Position numbers and translations under genes: made by a program. From assembly GCA_018897415.1 (NCBI GenBank), contig JAHIKR010000348.1:1-15186 (forward strand): a stretch of 15,186 nt of DNA, in the 5' to 3' direction. The notes beneath the pieces are model-generated. The model did not search any database. It saw nothing but the letters and a program-made list of their open reading frames with translations, and was not told the origin of the DNA. Within the stretch, counting starts at the first letter, position 1; every line of letters starts with the position of its first letter. Below are positions 7,215 through 13,944 of the stretch, piece by piece. The DNA comes from Pseudomonadota bacterium. GTDB lineage: Bacteria > Desulfobacterota > Desulfobacteria > Desulfobacterales > ETH-SRB1.

Positions 7215-7654
7215 GCTACTTTTAAGAATTTGATATCGCCTACGTTGCTGTTAAATGTAATAACTTCGCAAATACTATCTATATTATCTTTAAGGGCTTT
7301 TGTTCTAAAATAACCCATCGGACTTCCTTCAGCTAAAGCTTTAGCCATTACTGCAAGAAGATGGACTCTCTGTTGAAACACATCAAAATATAAATTTTTC
7401 TCTCCTTTTGATTCCGCATATGTTTGAAGGTTAAAGATATGGCCATATCTTTCAGCATACTCACTTGATATCTGCGACAACAAATCAAAAACACTTCGAG
7501 CATTTTCTATTATTGCTTCCCTTCGATATTTCCCCATGGGATAATCATGCAGATAGGCCTTACACATTATGACAATAAGTTTTAACCTTAATAAAAAAAT
7601 ATCATCTTTTAATATTTTTCTCATATCTGAAGAACCTGCACCAAATCTAAGCAT
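7211..7654 (-). CDS. Unrecognised protein with an internal duplication
   Basis: I do not recognise this 147-aa protein. It is predicted mostly helical, without signal peptide or membrane span. It contains two copies of a roughly 35-residue unit, starting at residues 23 and 96 (spacing 73), each with R..L...M.KA, then PMG, then R..A...N..S; I count 12 identities in 35. The PMG motifs are at 39-41 and 112-114. The ATG at 7654 is preserved by AGAAGG seven nt upstream; an ATG at 7690 would add 12 residues but has no good ribosome-binding site. The stop overlaps the GTG of the response regulator. Possible roles are a histidine-phosphotransfer-like or regulator-binding helical protein, but no phospho-site can be assigned. 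Confidence 0.8.
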   Translation of the reverse strand: MLRFGAGSSDMRKILKDDIFLLRLKLIVIMCKAYLHDYPMGKYRREAIIENARSVFDLLSQISSEYAERYGHIFNLQTYAESKGEKNLYFDVFQQRVHLLAVMAKALAEGSPMGYFRTKALKDNIDSICEVITFNSNVGDIKFLKVA

Positions 7655-7661
7655 ATAAAAA

Positions 7662-7667
7662 CCTTCT
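7662..7667 (-). promoter_or_regulatory. Ribosome-binding site that decides the start of the duplicated-unit protein
   Basis: AGAAGG on the minus strand, 7 nt before the ATG at 7654. The upstream ATG at 7690 has no comparable site. Confidence 0.6.
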
Positions 7668-7722
7668 CTTATTTTTTTGAAATATTTCATTATTAGGAAT
7701 AAGCTAGTAATTAATGTGTGGC

Positions 7723-7751
7723 CTTTTAACGTAATGTCGCTCTTAAGTCAA
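7723..7751 (-). promoter_or_regulatory. Likely promoter of the two-gene response-regulator operon
   Basis: On the minus strand TTGACT (7746-7751) is followed after 17 bp by TAAAAG (7723-7728). The -35 box matches five of six consensus bases, the -10 box four of six. The leader to the ATG at 7654 would be about 60 nt. It lies in the gap after pabB-pabC, where I see no terminator hairpin. Confidence 0.45.
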
Positions 7752-7771
7752 GACCTGTTTACCAAAATTAC

Positions 7772-10045
7772 TTATAGGACCGCATTGTTTATCTTCATCC
7801 AAAGGTCTGTGGGTTTTTTCAGTTTTTTTCCGTCAATGCTCAGAACCGGAATAGCACCAATAAGTGAATTGGTGATAATAACCTGATCAGCTAAAAATAA
7901 ATCTTCAGGATACAACTTTTTACTTTCTGACATGTAGCCCCAATTTGAAAGGAGTTCGCGCACGACCTTTTCCATAACACCGGACAGCACATGTGGCGAA
8001 ACCGGTCTTATGAAAGTTTTATCCTTGATCAGCAGGATATTTGCTGTATTTGTTTCAGAGATCGTATCGTCTGGATTCAATATGAGTGCTTCATCAGCCC
8101 CCTTTTTCTTCGCCCATTCTCCAGCAAGCAGATAATATAAATAATTCAGGGTTTTGTAATCAGCGAGAGGTGTCTGGCGCGGCTTCGGGTAAACAACAAG
8201 GTTTAGCCCTTGCTCTTTTTTTTCTGCCAGCCGGTGAATATATGGTTTAGCCATAACGATCAGCGTGAAATCAAAAAAAGACTTTTCACAGTTTCCTTTT
8301 GACGCAACAATTTTAACTGCCGCGGTTTCTTCCAGCAGCCCGTTACCGGAAATTACCTGATATATAATATCCTGCCAGGTCAAATCCGGAACTCGTTCAA
8401 AAAAAAGATATTTCCAGGTTTGATTAAATCTTGAAATATGTTCTTTAAGGTATTGCGGTTTCCCTTTATCTACCCTGATTGTTTCAAAAAAACCATATCC
8501 GAACAAAAAACCCTGATCTGTAACATTTATTTTCGCAAGCTCTATGGGTTCAATGTTTCCGTTTATCCAGACATAGTTTTTGCTGCTTAATTCTTCTTCT
8601 TTTCCTTTGAAGACCTCCATAAGCGTTCTGCCTTTATGCATTGTTTCATCATACTCATCAGATGGATCCGAATCAAAGACAATACCTCCTCCAACCGAAA
8701 ATATGATTTTTTTATTAACTATTGTGGCCGTACGGATAGCAATAGAAAGATCCATTGTGTCGTGAAAACTTATGTATCCTATGGAACCTGTATATATATG
8801 ACGCCTGTGCGGCTCCAGTTCATCTATTATCTCCATTGATCTGATTTTAGGGCAACCTGTTATCGAACCACCGGGAAATGTGGCTTTGATGATATCCACT
8901 GCATCACGATCTCTGCCCAAAATTCCTTCAACAATTGACACAAGATGAAAAACATTCTTGTATGCCTCAAGTCTTTTGTGCTCAGCCACACGAACAGATC
9001 CTGCCTCACATATCTTTCCCAGATCATTACGCAACAAATCAACTATCATCGAAAGCTCGGCATCATTCTTACCGCTGTTTTTAAGTTCAAGGCCGCGTTT
9101 TTTATCCTCATCAAGGTTTTCTCCCCTGGGTATTGTGCCCTTTATTGGCCTGGTTTCAAGCCGATCGCCCGACTGAAGAAGAAAACGTTCAGGCGATGTG
9201 GAAACAATAATATGATCTCCGGCATTTATATAAGAAAAAAAAGGCGCTGGATTAAGTTTATAAAGTGTTTTAAACAGACTAAAAGCGCTGCCCCTAAAAC
9301 TCATTTCAAAACGCTGGGAAAGGTTCACCTGATATACATGGCCTGATGCAATGTATTCTTTTATCTGCTTAATGGCATTTATGTATTTTGATCTTGTAAA
9401 ACTTGATCGAAATCCATCTATATCTCCGCTAAAATTCTCCATTAGCGGCTGTTTTGATGCCAGTATATTTCTAAAAACTTCAAGGTCTTTGCTTAAAACG
9501 CTTTCTCCGGAAACAACGCGTTCAGGAATAAAGAGAGATGTTCTGTCTTCCTTTCGATCATGTATAACTATTATTGAAGGGGCAAAAAAGCATATATGCG
9601 GAAGATAAAGATCATCTATAGAAGTTCGTGGAAGTTCTTCAAGAGAATCTTTAAGATCGTAAGACAGGTATCCCAAAATGCCTGCAGCAAAAGGTGATTG
9701 TATATTATGGTCGTGCAAATGCCGAACATACGGCCTGTAAGCATTTAAGATATTCCGAAGCGTATCAAAGGGATCAGCCTTAAAATTAAAGCTATGATCT
9801 TCGGCTTTGATTTCCATGTCATTGATGCGTCCGGCAAAAGTCAGCCAGGGTTTTGCGCCAAGTATATGGTATCTTGAACAGTCATTATCTCCTCCGCTCA
9901 TAAGAATAACCGTGCCGGGCATTGAGGCAAAACGAGAGGCAAAATCAAGGAAAGATTCGCCTAATTCAATGTTTTCAGTATGAATACCATCAATCTCACC
10001 GGTTATTTTTTTTATTTCATCCATTGAGGATTCAGCGGTTTTCAT
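7772..10045 (-). CDS. pabB: PabB-PabC fusion: aminodeoxychorismate synthase component I / aminodeoxychorismate lyase
   Basis: Two enzymes of p-aminobenzoate (folate) synthesis in 757 aa. The N-terminal chorismate-binding half (about 1-480) shows YQVNLSQRF, STSPERFL, RPIKGTIPRG, LRNDLGKICEAGSV and FPGGSITGCPK. The Lys in PIKGT (K302) is typical of PabB; anthranilate synthases have Ala there. The C-terminal half (about 488-757) is a class IV PLP enzyme, with DQGFLFGYGFFETIR, the PLP-binding Lys in DYKTLNYL (K631) and ETNTANIL. The frame stays open upstream to an ATG at 10189, but that overlaps pabA by 158 bp with unrelated sequence; the ATG at 10045 (14-bp overlap) or 10024 fits the family. PabA supplies ammonia from the adjacent gene. 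Such fusions are known in other bacteria. Confidence 0.93.
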   Translation of the reverse strand: MKTAESSMDEIKKITGEIDGIHTENIELGESFLDFASRFASMPGTVILMSGGDNDCSRYHILGAKPWLTFAGRINDMEIKAEDHSFNFKADPFDTLRNILNAYRPYVRHLHDHNIQSPFAAGILGYLSYDLKDSLEELPRTSIDDLYLPHICFFAPSIIVIHDRKEDRTSLFIPERVVSGESVLSKDLEVFRNILASKQPLMENFSGDIDGFRSSFTRSKYINAIKQIKEYIASGHVYQVNLSQRFEMSFRGSAFSLFKTLYKLNPAPFFSYINAGDHIIVSTSPERFLLQSGDRLETRPIKGTIPRGENLDEDKKRGLELKNSGKNDAELSMIVDLLRNDLGKICEAGSVRVAEHKRLEAYKNVFHLVSIVEGILGRDRDAVDIIKATFPGGSITGCPKIRSMEIIDELEPHRRHIYTGSIGYISFHDTMDLSIAIRTATIVNKKIIFSVGGGIVFDSDPSDEYDETMHKGRTLMEVFKGKEEELSSKNYVWINGNIEPIELAKINVTDQGFLFGYGFFETIRVDKGKPQYLKEHISRFNQTWKYLFFERVPDLTWQDIIYQVISGNGLLEETAAVKIVASKGNCEKSFFDFTLIVMAKPYIHRLAEKKEQGLNLVVYPKPRQTPLADYKTLNYLYYLLAGEWAKKKGADEALILNPDDTISETNTANILLIKDKTFIRPVSPHVLSGVMEKVVRELLSNWGYMSESKKLYPEDLFLADQVIITNSLIGAIPVLSIDGKKLKKPTDLWMKINNAVL

Positions 10046-10631
10046 AAGTAACTCTATCTGCAAGCGGCCCAAGTCTGAGAAAATTTTCAACCAGTAAAAA
10101 TCCTTTTTCCGTAAGAAAGCTTTCCGGATGAAACTGAACTCCGTGAATCGGAAGTTTTTGGTGAGAAAGCCCCATGATAACTCCATCACTGGTTTGAGAG
10201 GTTACTATAAGTTCGTCCTGCTTAAGTTTCACCATCAATGAATGATATCTGGCCGCAGCAAAGGGAGAAGGAAGCCCTTTGAAGATTCCATCATTATTAT
10301 GGTAAATCATGCTTACTTTTCCATGCACCGGTATTGGAGATCTAACAGTGCTGCCTCCGAATGCTTCATTAATACACTGCATGCCCAGACAAACACCAAA
10401 GACGGGGACTCTGCCGTTTAAAAATTTAATCAGCGGAATAGATATCCCTGAATGGGATGGACCTTTGGGCCCAGGACTGATAAGCACATAGTCCGGGCAT
10501 ATTGCTTCGACACCGTCAAGAGAAATTTTGTCACTTCTGTACACCTTAATAGAAAGATCATAATTCATAAACATTTGCACCAGATTATATGTAAAAGAAT
10601 CATAATTATCAATTACAAGCAGCTTCGCCAA
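10032..10631 (-). CDS. pabA: Aminodeoxychorismate synthase glutaminase PabA (PabA/TrpG family)
   Basis: Class I glutamine amidotransferase that feeds ammonia to PabB. The 199 aa show VIDNYDSFTYNLVQ near the start, the oxyanion region ISPGPKGP, the nucleophile C81 in FGVCLGMQ, and the catalytic H168 and E170 in VQFHPES. I start at a TTG (10631), because GGAGG lies 8 nt upstream and translation then begins at MAKLLVIDNYDSF, as in the family. ATGs at 10646 and 10658 would place the start on or before the Shine-Dalgarno and add non-family residues that run into a terminator. PabA and TrpG cannot be told apart by sequence alone; the neighbouring PabB-PabC fusion points to folate. An intrinsic terminator sits in its leader. 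Confidence 0.93.
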   Translation of the reverse strand: MAKLLVIDNYDSFTYNLVQMFMNYDLSIKVYRSDKISLDGVEAICPDYVLISPGPKGPSHSGISIPLIKFLNGRVPVFGVCLGMQCINEAFGGSTVRSPIPVHGKVSMIYHNNDGIFKGLPSPFAAARYHSLMVKLKQDELIVTSQTSDGVIMGLSHQKLPIHGVQFHPESFLTEKGFLLVENFLRLGPLADRVTYENR

Positions 10632-10639
10632 ATTATAAA

Positions 10640-10644
10640 CCTCC
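10640..10644 (-). promoter_or_regulatory. Shine-Dalgarno site fixing the TTG start of pabA
   Basis: GGAGG on the minus strand, 8 nt before TTG (10631-10629). It overlaps an in-frame ATG at 10646, which argues against that ATG as the start. Confidence 0.75.
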
Positions 10645-10647
10645 ATT

Positions 10648-10681
10648 AAAAAAGCCACCCGGACACGAGTCTGGGTGGCTT
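10648..10681 (-). terminator. Intrinsic terminator immediately before the pabA ribosome-binding site
   Basis: A 13-bp stem with one G-T pair (10652-10664 with 10669-10681) closes on a 4-nt loop. On the minus strand it ends in six T (10653-10648), the classic rho-independent form; the plus strand has no T-tract after it. The T-run ends only 3 nt before GGAGG of pabA. It could end the mla-lipoprotein transcript, but no promoter fits between it and pabA, so it probably also controls pabA as an attenuator or read-through point. Confidence 0.8.
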
Positions 10682-10706
10682 AAAACCTATTACATAACTC
10701 AAATTT

Positions 10707-10789
10707 TAACTACTCAGGTGGATAGACTGAAAGCTGAAGCTCCCTGACAGCCTTCCACCTTCAGCCTTCAGCCTTCAGCCTATTCACCT
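10707..10789 (+). repeat. Palindromic heptamer-bearing repeat, copy 1
   Basis: AGGTGGATAGACTGAAAGC (from 10716) is matched in inverted form by GCCTTCAGCCTATTCACCT (to 10789); over 24 bp only three positions differ, so a long hairpin can form. The right arm includes CCTTCAG repeated three times in tandem (7-bp unit). A related copy in the same orientation lies at 13863-13941; they share TAACTAC at the left end and the middle GCTCCCTGACAGCCTTCCAC. It fills most of the gap between the lipoprotein gene and the pabA terminator. Confidence 0.85.
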
Positions 10790-10812
10790 TATATACCCTA
10801 AGTTTTGTGTGA

Positions 10813-12039
10813 TCATCTTGTCTGCTGTCCATTTGAAAAATAACTGATTGTAGTCTTTACTCTATATAGAGCATCTAAATAAATACCTTTGTCTCCATAT
10901 TTGACCGCTTTTTTATACATCTTTTGCGCTATCTTTAGGTTTTCAAAATCTCCAATTCTCTCATAAGCAATACCAAGATTATAGAAAGCTGCTGAATTTT
11001 CCGGTTCGCTACTTAGCAAATCCTCCCACATCTTCCTGGCCTTTTCCCATTCTCCATTCCTGGCGCATTTAATCCCTTCTTTAACCTTCTTGTTACCGCC
11101 TATGCCCATCGCATATTTATTACTGCCGTTATCAAATTTTACAACTCCGGTAATCTCGATAGTAGAAAGTTTTGCAACGATCCTTGAGGCAACTTTATCA
11201 GAAAGCTTTTCCAGGGTTAGATTGTGCGAAGGAAGCTGACTTATTGTACTTCCTGAAGAACTTCTATATTCATTATCTCCACCAAACTTTTCTTTATATT
11301 CTTCCGAAAACTTATCAGCAAAAATACGCTGTTTGGTTTTCGGGTTAAATATATTAAAATTTACAGTAATGTTGGCTTGCCGCATAACATAGGGAACTTC
11401 TATTATAACAGTTCGCTGAATCTCCACTTCCGCTTCCTGCCCGAACACATTCTTGCCTTCCTTATACTCACCGGTTCCCTCCTGTATCCTTACTTTTTCG
11501 ATATCATGAACGTTTTTTACAGTGGCAGCAACTTCGCCTGAAATAACACAGTCCGCACGCAACCCTTCAAAGTCCTGGGAAAAATCCATATCATAATCAA
11601 AATATTCAAGGCTGTTTTGATCAACATTTATAACTCGAATGTCATCAATTTTATTTAAATTTTGAGCCTTAATTATTTTATTATAAAGTGCTTTTCGAAC
11701 CATCTCTTCGTACATGCCGTCAAACTTCAGTATAGCCAGTGTTCTAATGCCTTGAAGAGATACTTCGGCATGTCTAATCACAGTAATCCTGGTTTTTTGT
11801 GCACAACCGAAACAGCCGCATAATACAATTAGAACTACTAAATATACCATTCGATTATTAGAGACCTTTGAAAAATGTTTCCCGCTATAAGCGGGATTCA
11901 AGTTCAAGGAAGGCAATCCCGCTGCAAGCGGGATTAACTGCAGGAATACATTGAGTATTTCGAGGCTTAAAATTTGAGTCTGATCCCGCCACGGGCGGGA
12001 GGCAAAAGGGGACGTTTTGCAAAGGTCTCTATTATACAT
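10813..12039 (-). CDS. Putative lipoprotein, CsgG-like domain plus TPR, with a MITE-like insertion at its N-terminus
   Basis: The body (from 11850, 345 aa) begins with a hydrophobic stretch and Cys-rich lipobox region (VLCGCFGC), then RHAEVSLQGIRTLAILKF and a domain reminiscent of CsgG-like proteins (DCVISGEV, VNFNIFNPKTKQRIFADKFSEEY). Two TPR-like helical repeats follow (GIKCARNGEWEKARKMWEDL and AAFYNLGIAYERIGDFENL). A 173-bp element interrupts codon 3: before insertion the protein would have begun MYNRMVYLVVLIVLCGCFGC, an excellent lipoprotein signal peptide. Element plus target duplication is 59 codons, and the frame remains open. Translation from 12039 now gives 408 aa with a buried signal; starting at the ATG 11850 gives a weak n-region and no good ribosome-binding site. 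The open frame reaches a further ATG at 12135. It is the last gene of the mla operon and may serve as an envelope partner; the function is unknown. Confidence 0.75.
   Translation of the reverse strand: MYNRDLCKTSPFASRPWRDQTQILSLEILNVFLQLIPLAAGLPSLNLNPAYSGKHFSKVSNNRMVYLVVLIVLCGCFGCAQKTRITVIRHAEVSLQGIRTLAILKFDGMYEEMVRKALYNKIIKAQNLNKIDDIRVINVDQNSLEYFDYDMDFSQDFEGLRADCVISGEVAATVKNVHDIEKVRIQEGTGEYKEGKNVFGQEAEVEIQRTVIIEVPYVMRQANITVNFNIFNPKTKQRIFADKFSEEYKEKFGGDNEYRSSSGSTISQLPSHNLTLEKLSDKVASRIVAKLSTIEITGVVKFDNGSNKYAMGIGGNKKVKEGIKCARNGEWEKARKMWEDLLSSEPENSAAFYNLGIAYERIGDFENLKIAQKMYKKAVKYGDKGIYLDALYRVKTTISYFSNGQQTR
11859..12031. mobile_element. MITE-like element with target-site duplication
   Basis: A 173-bp non-coding unit. 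Its terminal inverted repeats begin TAGAGACCTTTG at both ends (12 of 12, and about 20 of 24 overall), and it is flanked by the direct repeat TTAT at 11855-11858 and 12032-12035. It has no transposase, so it would be mobilised in trans. Inside are three small hairpins, each with a 3-nt loop: CCCGCT-ATA-AGCGGG (11881-11895), AATCCCGCT-GCA-AGCGGGATT (11915-11935) and TCCCGCC-ACG-GGCGGGA (11984-12000). The insertion lies in the 5' coding end of the lipoprotein gene and preserves its frame. The autonomous parent family is not identifiable from this window. Confidence 0.85.
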
Positions 12040-12112
12040 GCGTTGGAATCCCTTGATGAAGGGGTCTTTGAGAAAAGTTCTTTGAACGACACCTGATATC
12101 AGCATTCTTAAC

Positions 12113-13108
12113 TTACTGCCGGAGCCCGGCGTCAATATTCTCCGGCTTCTCCTCAGGGGGAAGATTCGGCTTTATCAAGAAATTCTCCTGAAGAGACTGA
12201 ACAACTTTATCTATTTCATCTACACCATCTCTTATTTCTTGAATTCCATTTTTTACAGAACGAGTAATTTCAGGGATATCACGATTTTCTTCAACTTGTT
12301 TTATTATCCTTTTAATGCTTGAAACACTTTCTGACACATCATCGCCTATCTTTTTTACTGCCGTAAGGTTGTCCTGTACCTGGCCCATTATTCCAGGAGT
12401 CTTTGAGGAAGCTTTATTTATATTTTCAAGGATTTCATCCAATTTATCAAGATCGCTAAGAATTTTATCCAATATCACCCTGGATCTGATTATTCCCCCG
12501 ATAGTACCTTTCCCTGCTTCTATATCATGTGCAACTCTCTCTAAAGAAAAAAGTGTTTTGTTAAAACTATCAAGTGCTGTAAACAAAGGTCCTTTAGGAT
12601 CTCTCATTATTTGAGCAACTTCTGCAACATCCTGTATCGCTGGAATAACCATTTTGGCTGTTTTCTCCACCTCAAATTCTGCAAGAATATCAGAAACAGA
12701 CTTCTTCCCCCTGGAAGGAATTTCACCGCCTTTTTCAATCAAAGGAGCATCAGACGTGCCAGGTATTATGGAGATGTATTCAGAACCTATAAAAGTGGGA
12801 CTGTCAACAATCGCCACGGAATCGCTTCTGATTCTGGATGAATAATCTTCCAAAATAACCAATTTAACTCTTACTTTATCTTCAGCAAGTATGATCTTTT
12901 TTACTTTTCCTATATCTGCTCTGTATAGTTTAACAGCAGCGTTTTCTTTAAGATTATAACTTTCATCAAATGTCGTATAATAGGTAACATATGTTTTAAA
13001 CCAGTCCTTGCCCCTGCCTATTATAATCAACATTGCAAGCATAAGGACCACTATGCCTATTACAAACGTTCCGACTATTTTCTCTTTTTTATTGTAATCG
13101 ACTTCCAT
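12113..13108 (-). CDS. mlaD: MCE-domain protein, MlaD-like
   Basis: Substrate-binding and tunnel component of an Mla-type lipid transporter, anchored in the inner membrane and facing the periplasm. Residues about 11-31 are a membrane anchor; the MCE domain spans about 38-117, with LYRADIGKVKKI and the PTFIGSEYISIIPG end motif. The remaining 210 residues are predicted helical with heptad-like stretches (DKLDEILENINKAS, then VSESVSSIKRIIKQVEEN), far beyond the roughly 183 aa of E. coli MlaD but normal for long MCE proteins; such helices can form an extended needle or barrel. The tail is Pro/Glu-rich (about 316-331). GAG precedes the ATG. It lies 75 bp after the MlaF-like gene. The symbol is by homology of architecture only. 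Confidence 0.9.
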   Translation of the reverse strand: MEVDYNKKEKIVGTFVIGIVVLMLAMLIIIGRGKDWFKTYVTYYTTFDESYNLKENAAVKLYRADIGKVKKIILAEDKVRVKLVILEDYSSRIRSDSVAIVDSPTFIGSEYISIIPGTSDAPLIEKGGEIPSRGKKSVSDILAEFEVEKTAKMVIPAIQDVAEVAQIMRDPKGPLFTALDSFNKTLFSLERVAHDIEAGKGTIGGIIRSRVILDKILSDLDKLDEILENINKASSKTPGIMGQVQDNLTAVKKIGDDVSESVSSIKRIIKQVEENRDIPEITRSVKNGIQEIRDGVDEIDKVVQSLQENFLIKPNLPPEEKPENIDAGLRQ

Positions 13109-13183
13109 ACAGATCTCGTTAAATGGTTAAATAGTATATTAGTTAACTGGTAAATAAAACCCATTTGGCTATTTTCGAATCAA

Positions 13184-13852
13184 CTATTTGACGATGTCTA
13201 AAGTTCCATCTTTTAGAAATATTTTCTTGTTGGAAAACTCTTCAATGAAATCCTTGTCATAAGATATAAAAACAATAGGAAGTTTGGTCAACACCAAATC
13301 CCTTAAAACTTCTGTAAAAAGATCAAAGTTGGTGTGTCCTATGAAGTCTTCAGGACGTTCAAGGAGAAGTAAATCAGGAGACTTACTAAGTTCGCGTATT
13401 GCAATGGCTATCCTCAAATCTACACTGCGAAGCTTTCCGGGACGCACATTAAGTTTATCATGAATGCTGAAAATTTTGCATAAGTTATCCGCCTTTTCAT
13501 CTAAAGACAGTGAAAGTGAGTTTTCAAAATAGTATCTCATGTAAAGAAGATTTTCCCTGACAGTTATATTGCTGATCATTGCTGCATCCGAAGCAATATA
13601 ACCTATCTTTTTTTTACAGGGCAAAAGGTTTCGATAGTCTGAAAAATCCACTTTTTTATCTTTAAAGTAGAAATCGCCGGATACAGGTTTCACAAGCATT
13701 GCAAGTGCCTTAAGAAACATATGGGCACGGTCAGGAGAATCAGCAATTATTGCAAAAGCATCGCCCTGGGAAAGACCGAAATTCAATTTATTAAGGCAAC
13801 AATCTCTTTCCGGGGAATCAATAGTATAATCAACAAGATTGATCAAATACAT
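13184..13852 (-). CDS. MlaF-like ABC protein with degenerate ATPase motifs
   Basis: Its place between MCE protein and permease, its 222 aa and its alignment make it an MlaF homolog, yet the nucleotide motifs are gone. The P-loop position reads ADSPDRAHM (37-45), where GxxGxGKST is expected, with Ala at the Lys position. The Q-loop Gln is Ser (S88), LSGG reads LRSV (141-144), Walker B DEP reads ERP (163-167, catalytic Glu replaced by Arg) and the H-loop His is Tyr (Y198). Framework parts remain: ITVRENLL, SPDLLLLE and KIFLKDG. The frame is intact, so it is not a decayed pseudogene by eye. The start is the ATG at 13852 (GAG 6 nt upstream); the open frame to 13921 runs into a repeat. A pseudo-ATPase, perhaps structural or pairing with an active ATPase elsewhere, is my inference. 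Confidence 0.82.
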   Translation of the reverse strand: MYLINLVDYTIDSPERDCCLNKLNFGLSQGDAFAIIADSPDRAHMFLKALAMLVKPVSGDFYFKDKKVDFSDYRNLLPCKKKIGYIASDAAMISNITVRENLLYMRYYFENSLSLSLDEKADNLCKIFSIHDKLNVRPGKLRSVDLRIAIAIRELSKSPDLLLLERPEDFIGHTNFDLFTEVLRDLVLTKLPIVFISYDKDFIEEFSNKKIFLKDGTLDIVK

Positions 13853-13862
13853 TTTTTTCTCG

Positions 13863-13941
13863 TAACTACGCAGGTGAATAGACTGAAGGCTGAAGGCTAA
13901 AGCTCCCTGACAGCCTTCCACCTTCCACCTTCAGCCTATAT
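13863..13941 (+). repeat. Palindromic heptamer-bearing repeat, copy 2
   Basis: Same family and orientation as 10707-10789: TAACTAC, CAGGTGAATAGACTGAAGGC, then GCTCCCTGACAGCCTTCCAC and CTTCAGCCTAT. It differs from copy 1 by 7-bp units: an extra GGCTAAA in the left arm and a second CCTTCCA unit in place of CCTTCAG units on the right; its right arm is shorter, so the hairpin is less complete. It fills most of the 92-bp gap between the mlaE stop and the MlaF-like start, within the operon. Confidence 0.85.
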
Positions 13942-13944
13942 ACT

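Noticed and set aside
8945..9346. 133-codon plus-strand open frame
   Set aside because: Antisense shadow of the well-supported pabB half, with no family features.
10046..10189. N-terminal extension of the PabB-PabC frame
   Set aside because: It lies almost wholly inside pabA in another frame; the family alignment begins after the ATG at 10045.
10707..10795. CRISPR-like array from the repeated CCTTCAG units
   Set aside because: Units are 7 bp with no spacers, and no cas genes are present.
12040..12135. Further N-terminal extension of the lipoprotein frame to an ATG at 12135
   Set aside because: It overlaps the end of the MCE gene, and the restored ancestral gene has a perfect signal peptide starting at 12039.
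13853..13921. 23-codon extension of the MlaF-like gene
   Set aside because: It is the translation of the heptamer-bearing repeat; the ATG at 13852 fits the family start.
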